Positions 1 through 8,156 of a DNA stretch of 64,000 nucleotides are shown here, piece by piece. Below the pieces are notes generated by a model, which was not told where the DNA came from, made no database searches, and saw only the letters and a list, made by a program, of their open reading frames with translations. Positions within the stretch are counted from its first letter, which is position 1. Each line of letters starts with the position of its first letter. The position numbers were made by a program, and so were the translations under genes. The DNA comes from JB111 sp049856295 (GTDB taxonomy: Bacteria > Actinomycetota > Actinomycetes > Actinomycetales > Actinomycetaceae): positions 1 to 64,000 of the forward strand of contig NZ_JBNDMZ010000001.1 in assembly GCF_049856295.1 (NCBI RefSeq), in the 5' to 3' direction.

Positions 1-693
1 CCGGTGCCGCCGACTCCGGGGCGTGGGTTCTACCTCAACGACGGCTGGGACGCGGTCGCGGAGCACGAGTTCTCCTTCGGCCGGGTCGGTGACGAGGTGC
101 TCGTGGGTGACTGGGACGGTGACGGGAGCGACTCGCTCGCGGTCCGTCGCGGGAACAGCTACTTCCTGTCCAACTCGCTGTACGGCGGGAACGCGGACGT
201 CGAGCTCGACTACGGCCGGGCGAGCGACACGGTGCTCGTGGGTGACTGGGACGGTGACGGCGTGGACACCTTCGCCGTGCGCCGGGGGAACAGCTACTTC
301 GTGTCCAACACCCTGGAGTCCGGGGACGCGGAGACCGAGCTGGACTACGGCCGCGCCCCCGACGCCGTCCTCGTGGGTGACTACGACGGCGACGCGATCG
401 ACACGTTCACGGTGCGTCGGGGGAACCGGTACTTCATCGCCAACTCGCTCACCGGTGGGAACGCGGACTCCGAGCTCGCCTACGGCCGGGCCACGGACGA
501 GGTGTACGTCGGTGACTGGGACGGTGACGCGGTCGACACGTTCGCGGTGCGGCGTGGGATCACGTTCTTCGTCTCGAACTCGCTCACGGCGGTCAACGCC
601 GAGATCGAGCAGGACTACGGCCGCTCCGGTGACGAGGTCTTCGTCGGCGACTGGGACGGCAACGGCACCGACACCGTCGGCATCCGCCGCTGA
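1..693 (+). CDS. C-terminal part of an FG-GAP/VCBS-like repeat protein (5' end outside window)
   Basis: The reading frame is open from the first base and stops with TGA at 691-693, so the start lies upstream. The visible 230 residues are almost entirely five tandem copies of a 45-residue (135 bp) repeat. Each copy carries an acidic GDWDGDG-type loop, then VRRGN-YF--NSL and a YGR segment. D-x-D-x-[DN]-G loops of this kind bind calcium in FG-GAP/VCBS beta-propeller blades. In actinobacteria such modules often sit at the C-terminus of secreted cell-wall or carbohydrate enzymes, so an extracellular protein is inferred. The catalytic part, if any, is not visible. The copies are very similar in DNA, suggesting recent duplication or gene conversion. 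Confidence 0.75.
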   Translation, partial: PVPPTPGRGFYLNDGWDAVAEHEFSFGRVGDEVLVGDWDGDGSDSLAVRRGNSYFLSNSLYGGNADVELDYGRASDTVLVGDWDGDGVDTFAVRRGNSYFVSNTLESGDAETELDYGRAPDAVLVGDYDGDAIDTFTVRRGNRYFIANSLTGGNADSELAYGRATDEVYVGDWDGDAVDTFAVRRGITFFVSNSLTAVNAEIEQDYGRSGDEVFVGDWDGNGTDTVGIRR

Positions 694-712
694 CCGATCA
701 CCAGCTGATGGC

Positions 713-754
713 GAGTGAGCGCCGCCCGGACCACGGTCCGGGCGGCGCTCACTC
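713..754. terminator. Bidirectional GC-rich hairpin terminator
   Basis: A 19-20 bp perfect stem (713-732 with 735-754) lies between two convergent genes. Its right arm includes the last codons and stop of the minus-strand gene. There is no U-tract on either side. It probably ends both transcripts. Confidence 0.7.
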
Positions 755-1666
755 GTCTGCGAGAAGCGCGCTCGTCACCTCGATGAGTCGCTCCCGCAGC
801 GGCGCCGCCCGCACCGCCATCTCCTTCTGCCGGCGCGCATACTCCGCCCTCCCGGCGGGCTCCTCGATGCGCACCGGCGCAAGCCCGTAGCCCGACACGT
901 CGTACGGCGCCGCGGCCATGTCGAGCCGCCGCACGTCGAGGGCGAGATCGGCGCAGTCGAGCAGCAGCTCGCCGGGGACCGCGGGCCCCAGCGTGAGGCA
1001 CCACCGCAGCAGGTCCATGTTGACGTGCAGGCAGCCGGGCTGGTCGAGCTCGATCTGTCGCTCACGGGTGGGCGTGAGGGTGTTGAGGGGTTCGGCGTCG
1101 GGCGTGAAGAACCGGTACGCATCGAAGTGGCTGCAGCGGATCGTCGCCGACTCGACCGCGGCGTCCGTGGCCGCCTGCCCGAGCCGCAGCGGTAGCGGGT
1201 GCCGGTGCCGTTCCTGCCGGTAGACCATCGCCCACTCGTGCCAGCCGAAGCAGCCGAGGGTGGGCGCCCGGCCGGCCGTGCGGCGCAGCAGCTGGTCGAC
1301 CCACCGCACGCCGTCGCCGCGGTCGGCCACGAACGCGGGCACGTCCAGGGTCACGCCGCCGTCCTCGGTGCGGCGGTGCCAGCGCCAGGCGGAGCGCTCG
1401 TCGAGGTCGGCGACCGATTCCGCGCCCTCGCCCGCGGGGTGGGCATCGGCGGGGTGCGCGTCGTCGTCGGGCAGGAGCTCCACCCCGACCCCGGGGTGCC
1501 ACCGACGTGCCTTGCCCGGCTTGAACGGGTAGTACTCGTAGAGGAAGTCCTCGACCGCGTGCTTCTCGTGGCGCGAGCGCCGAGCGCGATGGCCGGCGGT
1601 GAACGCGTCCGCGCGCGCGGCGTGCTCGGCGGCGCGCGCCCGCCAGTTCCTCGCCGTCAGTCGCAC
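749..1666 (-). CDS. Conserved actinobacterial protein, often labelled 3-methyladenine DNA glycosylase
   Basis: A 305-residue soluble protein with an Arg/Ala-rich N-terminus. It has a run around residues 43-58 with YEYYPFKPGKARRWHPG and a C-terminal DYV-like part with CLHVNMDLLRWC. From memory this pattern fits a conserved family of high-GC Gram-positives whose members are automatically named 3-methyladenine DNA glycosylase. I see no helix-hairpin-helix or other glycosylase motif to support that activity, so the function is open. It is a single gene, convergent with the repeat protein, and shares its 3' hairpin. Confidence 0.55.
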   Translation of the reverse strand: MRLTARNWRARAAEHAARADAFTAGHRARRSRHEKHAVEDFLYEYYPFKPGKARRWHPGVGVELLPDDDAHPADAHPAGEGAESVADLDERSAWRWHRRTEDGGVTLDVPAFVADRGDGVRWVDQLLRRTAGRAPTLGCFGWHEWAMVYRQERHRHPLPLRLGQAATDAAVESATIRCSHFDAYRFFTPDAEPLNTLTPTRERQIELDQPGCLHVNMDLLRWCLTLGPAVPGELLLDCADLALDVRRLDMAAAPYDVSGYGLAPVRIEEPAGRAEYARRQKEMAVRAAPLRERLIEVTSALLADE

Positions 1667-1743
1667 GTCGCCCAGGGTAGGCAGGTCACCTCACCGCCCC
1701 CGACGACGACGAACCGCGCGTTCCGTGGGTGGCCGCCGCCCTG

Positions 1744-1845
1744 AGCCGCACTCTCGACCATCCGTGGTGGGCCTGAACCGCACTCTCGACCACCGGGGCT
1801 GCTCCCAACCGCAATCTCGACGAGCACGAACCGCAATCTCGGCGA
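1744..1845 (+). repeat. Short interspersed repeat cluster, AACCGCAATCTCGA family, locus 1
   Basis: Four imperfect direct copies of a 14-17 nt motif lie between two divergent genes: two as CCGCACTCTCGACCA (about 1746 and 1777) and two as AACCGCAATCTCG (1807 and 1829). The same motif recurs at 9619-9724. The motif is less GC-rich than its surroundings and non-coding. Its function is unknown. Confidence 0.75.
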
Positions 1846-1861
1846 GCCATAGGATCGGGGC

Positions 1862-2620
1862 ATGCGCATCGCCCGCTTCGTCACCGACGGCAACCCCCGC
1901 TACGGCGTCCTCGACGAGGACTCCGCCGAGCTCGTGGTCCTCAAGTCCGACCCGCTGTTCGCCGGGTTCGACACGACGGGGGAGCGGGTCCCGCTCGACT
2001 CGGCCCGGCTGCTCTCGCCGGTCATCCCGCGCTCGAAGGTCATCGGCCTCGCCCGCAGCTACCGCACCGACGAGATGCCGGACCCGGAGCCGGTGCTGTT
2101 CATCAAGCCCAACACCTCCGTCATCGGCCCCGACGACCCGGTGGTGCTGCCGCGGTGGAGCAGCGAGGTCTGGTACGAGGCCGAGCTCGCCGTGGTCATC
2201 GGCCGGATGGGCAAGGACGTGCCCGTCGAGCGCGCCGACGAGATCATCTTCGGGTACACCGCCGCCAACGACTACACGGCGAAGGACCAGCTCGCCCCGG
2301 GCACGTCGTGGACGCGGGCGAAGGCCTGGGACACGTCGACGCCGATCGGCCCGTACCTCGCGCTCGACCTCGAGCCGGACGACCTCGCCGTGCGCGCGCG
2401 GGTCGACGGCGGGCTCACCCAGGACGGCCGCACCTCGCAGCTCGTCTCGACGGTGCGGGAGATCGTCGCCCAGGTCTCGGAGGTCTTCACGCTCCTGCCG
2501 GGCGACGTCGTGCTCACCGGGACGCCCGCCGGCAACGGGATCGTCACCGAGGGGCAGCGGGTCGAGGTCGAGGTCGACGGCATCGGGTCGTTCACGAACC
2601 CGATCCTGCGCCGGGACTGA
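1862..2620 (+). CDS. Fumarylacetoacetate hydrolase family protein
   Basis: 252 residues with the FAH fold pattern. There is a small N-terminal domain, then a metal-binding core with an acidic WYEAELAVVIG segment (near residue 105), GYTAANDYTAKD and the C-terminal GDVVLTGTPAGNG signature. Family members cleave or decarboxylate 2-oxo or beta-diketo acids (homoprotocatechuate, acylpyruvate or oxaloacetate type) using Mg or Mn; the substrate cannot be read from sequence. It lies immediately upstream of gltX (117 bp gap), an arrangement I recall as common in actinobacteria, where it may act in metabolite clean-up. Confidence 0.88.
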   Translation: MRIARFVTDGNPRYGVLDEDSAELVVLKSDPLFAGFDTTGERVPLDSARLLSPVIPRSKVIGLARSYRTDEMPDPEPVLFIKPNTSVIGPDDPVVLPRWSSEVWYEAELAVVIGRMGKDVPVERADEIIFGYTAANDYTAKDQLAPGTSWTRAKAWDTSTPIGPYLALDLEPDDLAVRARVDGGLTQDGRTSQLVSTVREIVAQVSEVFTLLPGDVVLTGTPAGNGIVTEGQRVEVEVDGIGSFTNPILRRD

Positions 2621-2737
2621 CCGCGGCGCCCGCGCGGGCCCGGGACTGACCGCGCTCGGACCGAGCCCGGACCGGGCCCCGGCCGCGCTCGGACCGGACC
2701 CGAGACCGACCGGGCGCCCGACTACCCTGGGCGCACC

Positions 2738-4252
2738 ATGACTGACACTGCCGCCCCGCGCCCCGACGTCCGCGTCCGCTTCTGCCCGTCCCCGACCGGC
2801 ACGCCCCACGTGGGCCTCGTGCGCACCGCCCTGTTCAACTGGGCCTGGGCGCGGCACACCGGCGGCACGTTCGTCTTCCGCATCGAGGACACCGACGCGG
2901 CGCGCGACAGCCAGGAGAGCTACGACCAGCTCATCGACACGATGCGCTGGCTCGGCCTCGACTGGGACGAGGGCGTCGAGGTCGGCGGCCCGCACGGCCC
3001 CTACCGGCAGTCCGAGCGCGGCGAGATCCACGCGGGCGTCATCGAGCAGCTGCGTGCGGCCGGCTACCTCTACGAGTCCTTCTCGACGCCGGAGGAGGTC
3101 GAGGCCCGTCACCGCGCGGCCGGGCGTGACCCCAAGCTCGGCTACGACAATTTCGACCGCGACCTCACCGACGACCAGGTGGCCGCGTTCCGCGCCGAGG
3201 GCCGGGAACCGTCCCTGCGGATGCGGATGCCGGCCGAGGACATCACCTTCGACGACCTCGTCCGCGGCGAGATCACGTTCACGGCCGGGTCGGTGCCGGA
3301 CTTCGTCGTCGTGCGGGCCAACGGGCAGCCGCTCTACACGCTCGTCAACCCCGTCGACGACGCGCTCATGGGCATCACCCACGTCCTGCGCGGCGAGGAC
3401 ATCCTCTCCTCGACCCCGCGGCAGATCGCGCTGCACCGCGCGCTCGCCGAGCTCGGCGTCTCGGCCCAGGTCCCGGAGTTCGGGCACCTGCCCTACGTCA
3501 TGGGGGAGGGCAACAAGAAGCTCTCCAAGCGCGACCCCGAGTCCAACCTCTTCCTCCACCGCGAGCGCGGGATGATCCCCGAGGGCCTGCTCAACTACCT
3601 CGCCCTGCTCGGCTGGTCGATCGCGCCGGACAACGACCTGTTCACGCGCGAGGAGATGGTCGCCGCCTTCGACATCCGCGACGTCCTGGCCAACCCGGCG
3701 CGCTTCGACAACGACAAGGCCACCGCCATCAACGCCGAGCACGTACGCCGCCTCGAGGTCGGCGACCTCGCGCGCCGGCTCGTGCCGTTCCTGCACTCCG
3801 GCGGGTTCGTGGCAGCGGACTCCTACGAGGCGCTGACCGACCGCGAGCGCGAGATCCTCGACGCCGTCGCCCCGCTCGTGCAGACCCGCATGCAGGTGCT
3901 CGGCGAGGTCACCGACATGGCCGGCTTCCTCTTCGTCGACGGCGCCGACCTCACCTACGACGAGAAGGCCGTCGGCAAGCTCGCCGACACCGCGCCGTCC
4001 GTCCTCGCCTCGGGCCGCGAGGCCCTCGCGGCGCTTCCCGCGGACGGGTTCACGACGGCGAACATCGAGGCCGCGCTGCGGGCCGCTGTCGTCGAGGGAC
4101 TGGGGATCAAGCCGCGCCACGCGTTCGGTCCGCTGCGCGTGGCCGTCACCGGGCGTCAGGTCTCCCCGCCGCTGTTCGAGTCGATGGAGATCCTCGGGAG
4201 CGACGAGACGCTCGCGCGGATCGACCGGCTCGCCGGGCAGCTGGGGGAGTAG
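2738..4252 (+). CDS. gltX: Glutamyl-tRNA synthetase
   Basis: A 504-residue class I aminoacyl-tRNA synthetase. The HIGH-type motif is TPHVGL (His24-Leu27) after FCPSPTG. The KMSKS-type loop is KLSKR near residue 261, followed by the helical anticodon-binding region. Length is normal for bacterial GluRS. It attaches glutamate to tRNA-Glu. Actinobacteria generally lack GlnRS and use a non-discriminating GluRS that also makes Glu-tRNA-Gln for GatCAB. The tRNA-Gln and two tRNA-Glu genes directly downstream, on the same strand, fit that dual role. The ATG follows a weak ribosome site. Confidence 0.97.
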   Translation: MTDTAAPRPDVRVRFCPSPTGTPHVGLVRTALFNWAWARHTGGTFVFRIEDTDAARDSQESYDQLIDTMRWLGLDWDEGVEVGGPHGPYRQSERGEIHAGVIEQLRAAGYLYESFSTPEEVEARHRAAGRDPKLGYDNFDRDLTDDQVAAFRAEGREPSLRMRMPAEDITFDDLVRGEITFTAGSVPDFVVVRANGQPLYTLVNPVDDALMGITHVLRGEDILSSTPRQIALHRALAELGVSAQVPEFGHLPYVMGEGNKKLSKRDPESNLFLHRERGMIPEGLLNYLALLGWSIAPDNDLFTREEMVAAFDIRDVLANPARFDNDKATAINAEHVRRLEVGDLARRLVPFLHSGGFVAADSYEALTDREREILDAVAPLVQTRMQVLGEVTDMAGFLFVDGADLTYDEKAVGKLADTAPSVLASGREALAALPADGFTTANIEAALRAAVVEGLGIKPRHAFGPLRVAVTGRQVSPPLFESMEILGSDETLARIDRLAGQLGE

Positions 4253-4425
4253 GACGGACCGGCGGGGGACCGGCGTCACGTCGGGGTCGTGAGGTCCCTC
4301 ACCGGAGGCCCGATCCGGTTGGACGACCCGGTTGAAGAGGGTAAAGTTCAACGCCGGTACGAGGTCGCGAGTTCGGCCCCGGAGCGTGCTCCGGAAGCTG
4401 ACCATCGGACGACCGACTACCCCCA

Positions 4426-4497
4426 TGGGGTATGGTGTAATTGGCAACACGACTGGTTCTGGTCCAGTTATTCTAGGTTCGAGTCCTGGTACCCCAG
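4426..4497 (+). tRNA. tRNA-Gln (anticodon CTG)
   Basis: 72-nt cloverleaf. The acceptor stem TGGGGTA/TACCCCA is perfect, the anticodon arm is ACTGG-TTCTGGT-CCAGT with CTG at the anticodon position, and the T arm is CTAGG-TTCGAGT-CCTGG. No CCA is encoded. It is the first of three tRNAs after gltX. Confidence 0.96.
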
Positions 4498-4545
4498 CTC
4501 CTCCGGCGCCCCGGCGTCGGACGTCACCGCCTCGTTCGGTGGCAG

Positions 4546-4618
4546 GCCCCCATCGTTTAGCGGCCTAGGACACCGCCCTCTCACGGCGGCGGCGCGGGTT
4601 CGAATCCCGCTGGGGGTA
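4546..4618 (+). tRNA. tRNA-Glu (anticodon CTC), copy 1
   Basis: 73-nt cloverleaf. The acceptor stem is GCCCCCA/TGGGGGT, and the anticodon arm is CCGCC-CTCTCAC-GGCGG giving CTC. CCA is not encoded. It is identical to the copy at 4741-4813; the identity extends 4 nt upstream and 2 nt downstream of the tRNA. Confidence 0.96.
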
Positions 4619-4658
4619 CACGGTGACTGACCTCACCGGCACGTCGGAGCCCATCGGG

Positions 4659-4686
4659 TGACGGCGGGGCGTCGGTCCGGTAATGT
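4659..4686 (+). promoter_or_regulatory. Possible promoter for the second tRNA-Glu
   Basis: TGACGG (4659-4664), a 16-nt spacer and TAATGT (4681-4686) resemble a sigma-A-type promoter, placed about 55 nt before the second tRNA-Glu. The match is modest; read-through from the first tRNA is equally possible. Confidence 0.35.
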
Positions 4687-4740
4687 CTCCCGGGCGCCGC
4701 GGCGCACAGCACGATCGCAGGACACAACAGCACATCGCAG

Positions 4741-4813
4741 GCCCCCATCGTTTAGCGGCCTAGGACACCGCCCTCTCACGGCGGCGGCGCGGGTTCGAAT
4801 CCCGCTGGGGGTA
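4741..4813 (+). tRNA. tRNA-Glu (anticodon CTC), copy 2
   Basis: Same 73-nt sequence as the copy at 4546-4618, 195 bp further on. A duplicated tRNA-Glu beside gltX suggests gene dosage for a tRNA in high demand. Confidence 0.96.
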
Positions 4814-4818
4814 CAGAT

Positions 4819-4854
4819 CGACGGCCCCCGGACCACATGGTCCGGGGGCCGTCG
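4819..4854 (+). terminator. Hairpin terminator after the tRNA cluster
   Basis: 16-bp perfect stem with tetraloop ACAT (4835-4838), starting 5 nt after the last tRNA. It has no clear U-tract. It faces the 3' end of the minus-strand IclR gene and may serve both. Confidence 0.75.
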
Positions 4855-4963
4855 TCATGCCCGGCCGCGGCCGCGCCGGCGGGCCACCCGGGTGCCGGCC
4901 GCGCGCTCGTCGTCGGACCGGTCCCGAGCCTGGCCGGGACGGGACGGGACGGGCCCGACGCGG

Positions 4964-5695
4964 CTACTCCTCGGCGTCCTCGTCGGTGGTGCGCACGACC
5001 TCGCTCAGGCGGTTCGCCGCGGCCATGACGGCGGGTGCGAAGTGGCGGCCCGGCTGCCGGCCCATCCGCTCGATCGGCCCGGAGACGGACACCGCGGCGA
5101 CCACGCGCCCCGACGGCCCGCGTACGGGCGCCGACACCGAGGCGACCCCGGCCTCCCGCTCGCCGACGGACTGGGCCCAGCCCCGGCGTCGGACCTGGGA
5201 GAGCATCGTCGCGGTGAAGGTGGCCCCGTGCAGCCCGCGGTGGAGCCGGTCCGGCTCCTCCCACGCGAGCAGCGTCTGGGCGGCGGAGCCGGCGAGCATC
5301 GACAGGGTCGCGCCCACGGGGATCGAGTCGCGCAGGCCCACCGGCCGGTCGGCGGCGGCCACGCAGATGCGCTGCTCGCCCTGCCGGCGGAAGAGCTGGG
5401 CCGACTCGCTCGTGTGGTCGCGCAGCGCGAGCAGCACCGGGCCGGCCGCGGCGAGCAGCCGGTCCTCGCCCGCGGCCGACGCGAGCTCACCGAGGCGTGG
5501 GCCGAGCACGAACCGCCCCTGCATGTCGCGCGAGACGAGGCGGTGGAACTCGAGGGCGACCGCGAGGCGGTGCGCCGTCGGGCGGGCGAGGTGAGTGGCA
5601 GCGACGAGCTGGGCGAGGGTGGCCGGCCCCGACTCGAGGGCCGCGAGCACTGCCGCGGCCTTGTCAAGGACGCCGACTCCGCTAGAGTTGTCCAT
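4964..5695 (-). CDS. ltbR: IclR-family regulator of leucine biosynthesis (LtbR/NdgR type)
   Basis: 243 residues. The N-terminal winged helix-turn-helix covers about residues 8-65 (LDKAAAVLAALESGPATLAQL, then LARPTAHRLAVALE). The C-terminal IclR effector domain has LAGSAAQTLLAW and VSAPVRGPSGRVVAAVSVSGP. It is divergent from leuCD, the position held by LtbR in corynebacteria and NdgR in streptomycetes. Those proteins control leuCD and other amino-acid genes according to leucine pathway metabolites. Only 80 bp separates its start from leuC, so both promoters and the palindrome at 5710-5726 lie together and autoregulation is likely. The symbol is by synteny, not by alignment. Confidence 0.85.
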   Translation of the reverse strand: MDNSSGVGVLDKAAAVLAALESGPATLAQLVAATHLARPTAHRLAVALEFHRLVSRDMQGRFVLGPRLGELASAAGEDRLLAAAGPVLLALRDHTSESAQLFRRQGEQRICVAAADRPVGLRDSIPVGATLSMLAGSAAQTLLAWEEPDRLHRGLHGATFTATMLSQVRRRGWAQSVGEREAGVASVSAPVRGPSGRVVAAVSVSGPIERMGRQPGRHFAPAVMAAANRLSEVVRTTDEDAEE

Positions 5696-5709
5696 GGATC
5701 AAGACTACT

Positions 5710-5726
5710 ATCTCAGCCCCTGAGAT
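5710..5726. promoter_or_regulatory. Candidate LtbR/NdgR operator in the ltbR-leuC intergenic region
   Basis: A perfect palindrome ATCTCAG-CCC-CTGAGAT overlaps the end of a TACTAT hexamer (5706-5711) that could be the leuC -10 box. A second inverted repeat, CGCACGT-N7-ACGTGCG, follows at 5730-5750 in the leader. One dyad over the -10 and start region is a sensible repressor or activator site for the divergent IclR protein. Binding is inferred, not shown. Confidence 0.5.
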
Positions 5727-5775
5727 GCACGCACGTTGGACGGACGTGCGGTTCGGACCGGATGAAGGAGTACGG

Positions 5776-7209
5776 ATGAGCGGCACGCTCGCCGAGAAGG
5801 TGTGGCAGGAGCACGTGGTGGCACGCGGGGAGGACGGCGCCCCCGACCTCCTCTACATCGACCTCCACCTCGTGCACGAGGTGACGAGCCCGCAGGCCTT
5901 CGAGGGCCTTCGGCTCGCCGGCCGCCAGGTGCGTCGCCCCGACCTGACGATCGCCACCGAGGACCACAACACGCCCACGGTCAACATCGACCTGCCGATC
6001 GCCGACCGCACGTCGCGCAAGCAGATCGACACGCTGCGCGCCAACGCCGAGGAGTTCGGTGTCCGGATCCACTCGCTCGGTGACGCCGAGCAGGGCATCG
6101 TCCACGTGGTCGGCCCGCAGCTGGGTCTCACGATGCCCGGGATGACCGTGGTCTGCGGCGACTCGCACACCTCGACCCACGGCGCGTTCGGGGCGCTCGC
6201 GTTCGGCATCGGCACCTCCGAGGTCGAGCACGTCCTCGCCACCCAGACCCTCCCGCTCGCGCCCTTCAAGACGATGGCGATCAACGTCGAGGGCGAGCTG
6301 CGACCGGGGACGACGTCGAAGGACATCATCCTCGCCGTCATCGCCAAGATCGGCACCGGCGGCGGCCAGGGCTACGTCCTGGAGTACCGGGGCGAGGCGA
6401 TCCGCAAGCTCTCCATGGAGGCGCGGATGACGATCTGCAACATGTCGATCGAGGCCGGCGCCCGCGCGGGCATGATCGCCCCCGACGAGACGACCTTCGA
6501 GTACGTCAAGGGCCGCCCGCACGCGCCGCAGGGCGCGGACTGGGACGCCGCCGTCGAGCACTGGAGGACGCTGCGCACGGACGACGACGCGGTCTTCGAC
6601 GCCGAGGTCACCCTCAGCGCCGCGGACCTCGAGCCGTTCGTCACGTGGGGCACGAACCCCGGCCAGGGCCTGCCGATCTCCGGCGCCGTCCCGGACCCCG
6701 CGGACATCGCCGACGAGAACTCCCGCAAGGCCGCCGAGCGCGCCCTGGAGTACATGGCGCTCACCCCGGGCACGCCGCTCAAGGACATCGCCGTCGACAC
6801 GGTGTTCATCGGCTCGTGCACGAACGGGCGGATCGAGGACCTGCGTTCCGTCGTCGAGGTCATCAAGGGCAAGAAGAAGGCCGACGACGTCCGGGTCCTC
6901 GTGGTCCCGGGCTCGGCCCGGGTCCGCCTCCAGGCCGAGGCCGAGGGCCTGGACCAGGTGTTCGCCGAGTTCGGCGCCGAGTGGCGCAACGCGGGCTGCT
7001 CGATGTGCCTGGGCATGAACCCCGACCAGCTGGCCCCCGGCGAGCGCGCGGCGTCGACCTCGAACCGCAACTTCGAGGGACGCCAGGGCAAGGGCGGCCG
7101 CACCCACCTCGTCTCGCCGCTCGTGGCCGCCGCCACCGCGATCCGCGGCACCCTGTCCACGCCCGCCGACCTGGAGCCGGCCGCCGAGCCCGTCGGCGCC
7201 GGCGCCTGA
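5776..7209 (+). CDS. leuC: 3-isopropylmalate dehydratase large subunit
   Basis: 477 residues, normal for LeuC. It is an aconitase-family enzyme that isomerises 2-isopropylmalate to 3-isopropylmalate in leucine synthesis, together with LeuD. The three 4Fe-4S cysteine ligands are present: Cys348 in GSCTNG, and Cys408 and Cys411 in CSMCLG. The start chosen is ATG 5776 (MSGTLAEKVW), with GAAGGAG 6 nt upstream. An in-frame ATG at 5725 would add 17 unconserved residues and would sit inside the operator palindrome. leuD follows 13 nt after the stop. Confidence 0.97.
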   Translation: MSGTLAEKVWQEHVVARGEDGAPDLLYIDLHLVHEVTSPQAFEGLRLAGRQVRRPDLTIATEDHNTPTVNIDLPIADRTSRKQIDTLRANAEEFGVRIHSLGDAEQGIVHVVGPQLGLTMPGMTVVCGDSHTSTHGAFGALAFGIGTSEVEHVLATQTLPLAPFKTMAINVEGELRPGTTSKDIILAVIAKIGTGGGQGYVLEYRGEAIRKLSMEARMTICNMSIEAGARAGMIAPDETTFEYVKGRPHAPQGADWDAAVEHWRTLRTDDDAVFDAEVTLSAADLEPFVTWGTNPGQGLPISGAVPDPADIADENSRKAAERALEYMALTPGTPLKDIAVDTVFIGSCTNGRIEDLRSVVEVIKGKKKADDVRVLVVPGSARVRLQAEAEGLDQVFAEFGAEWRNAGCSMCLGMNPDQLAPGERAASTSNRNFEGRQGKGGRTHLVSPLVAAATAIRGTLSTPADLEPAAEPVGAGA

Positions 7210-7222
7210 GGAGGAGCACGCC

Positions 7223-7879
7223 ATGGAGAAGTTCACCACCCACACCGGGGTCGGCGTCCCGCTGCGGCGCAGCAACGTCGACACGGACCAGATCATCCCG
7301 GCCGTCTACCTCAAGCGCGTCACCCGCACCGGCTTCGAGGACGCCCTGTTCGCCGCCTGGCGCGGCGACCCGGACTTCGTCCTCAACCAGCCGGCCTACG
7401 CCGGGGCGTCCGTGCTCGTGGCCGGCCCGGACTTCGGCACCGGCTCCTCCCGCGAGCACGCCGTCTGGGCGCTCAAGGACTACGGCTTCCGCGTGGTGCT
7501 GTCCACGAAGTTCGCCGACATCTTCCGCGGCAACTCCGGCAAGCAGGGCCTGGTCGCCGGCCAGCTCGCCGCCGAGGACGCCGAGGTGCTGTTCAAGATC
7601 CTCGAGTCCGAGCCGGGCACGCCCGTGACCGTCGACCTCGAGTCGCGCACGGCGACCGCGGGCGACGTCACCGTGCCGTTCCAGATCGACGACTACACCC
7701 GCTGGCGCCTGATGGAGGGCCTCGACGACATCGGGCTCACCCTCCAGAAGGAGGACAGCATCGAGGCGTTCGAGCAGACGCGCGCCGACTGGCGCCCCAA
7801 GACGCTGCCCGCCCGCACGCTGGGCCCGGGCGAGGTCACGCTCGCCCGCCCGGTCGGCGAGGAGGCCGCTCTCGGCTGA
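7223..7879 (+). CDS. leuD: 3-isopropylmalate dehydratase small subunit
   Basis: 218 residues, slightly longer than the roughly 200-residue norm because of the C-terminal tail. It is the swivel-domain partner of LeuC. Recognisable segments are VPLRRSNVDTDQIIPAVYLK near the N-terminus, FGTGSSREHAVWAL (substrate loop) and SGKQGLV. A GAGGAG ribosome site precedes the ATG. It is co-transcribed with leuC and ends before the hairpin at 7896-7930. Confidence 0.97.
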   Translation: MEKFTTHTGVGVPLRRSNVDTDQIIPAVYLKRVTRTGFEDALFAAWRGDPDFVLNQPAYAGASVLVAGPDFGTGSSREHAVWALKDYGFRVVLSTKFADIFRGNSGKQGLVAGQLAAEDAEVLFKILESEPGTPVTVDLESRTATAGDVTVPFQIDDYTRWRLMEGLDDIGLTLQKEDSIEAFEQTRADWRPKTLPARTLGPGEVTLARPVGEEAALG

Positions 7880-7895
7880 GCCGCGTCGGTCGGCA

Positions 7896-7930
7896 CCGGC
7901 GCGGGACGCCCGACGAGGCGCCCGCGCCGG
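7896..7930 (+). terminator. Hairpin terminator of leuCD
   Basis: CCGGCGCGGG pairs with CCCGCGCCGG (10 bp). An inner CGCC/GGCG extends the stem past one bulged A. It starts 17 nt after the leuD stop. Confidence 0.65.
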
Positions 7931-8011
7931 CGGCCGTTCGTCGTCGTCGGACGCCCCGGTCCTCGCCGTCCCGACGTGAGGCGGGGATGAGAGCTCTCTC
8001 CCCGCGACGCC

Positions 8012-8056
8012 CCGTGAGTGCCCTCACGGCGGTCCGGGGGAGGCGCGACGTATCCT
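8012..8056 (+). promoter_or_regulatory. Probable murA promoter region with a palindrome
   Basis: TATCCT at 8051-8056 is a good actinobacterial -10 box; no convincing -35 is seen 17 nt upstream. Just before it, CCGTGAG-TGCC-CTCACGG (8012-8029) forms a 7-bp dyad covering the usual activator or -35 zone. The leader to murA would be about 95 nt. Confidence 0.4.
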
Positions 8057-8156
8057 GAACGGCGTCACGCGCCGACCGGTGCGCGGCACCGCCCCCGGCT
8101 GGCCCAGGGGCCCACCGCGTCCGGCGACCGCCCGCGGCGCACGGATCGGAGGCTCG

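Noticed and set aside
4332..4360. TTGAAG...GGTAC as promoter for tRNA-Gln
   Set aside because: The candidate -10 (CGGTAC) is a poor match; read-through from gltX is as likely, so it was not listed.
1691..4450. Very long minus-strand reading frame opposite the FAA hydrolase and gltX
   Set aside because: It is the antisense shadow of two clear genes in GC-rich DNA; its translation is Arg/Gly/Val-rich with no family motif.
5725..5775. Upstream ATG start of leuC or a short leader peptide for leucine attenuation
   Set aside because: The codons hold no leucine run, no ribosome site precedes the ATG, and it lies inside the operator dyad.
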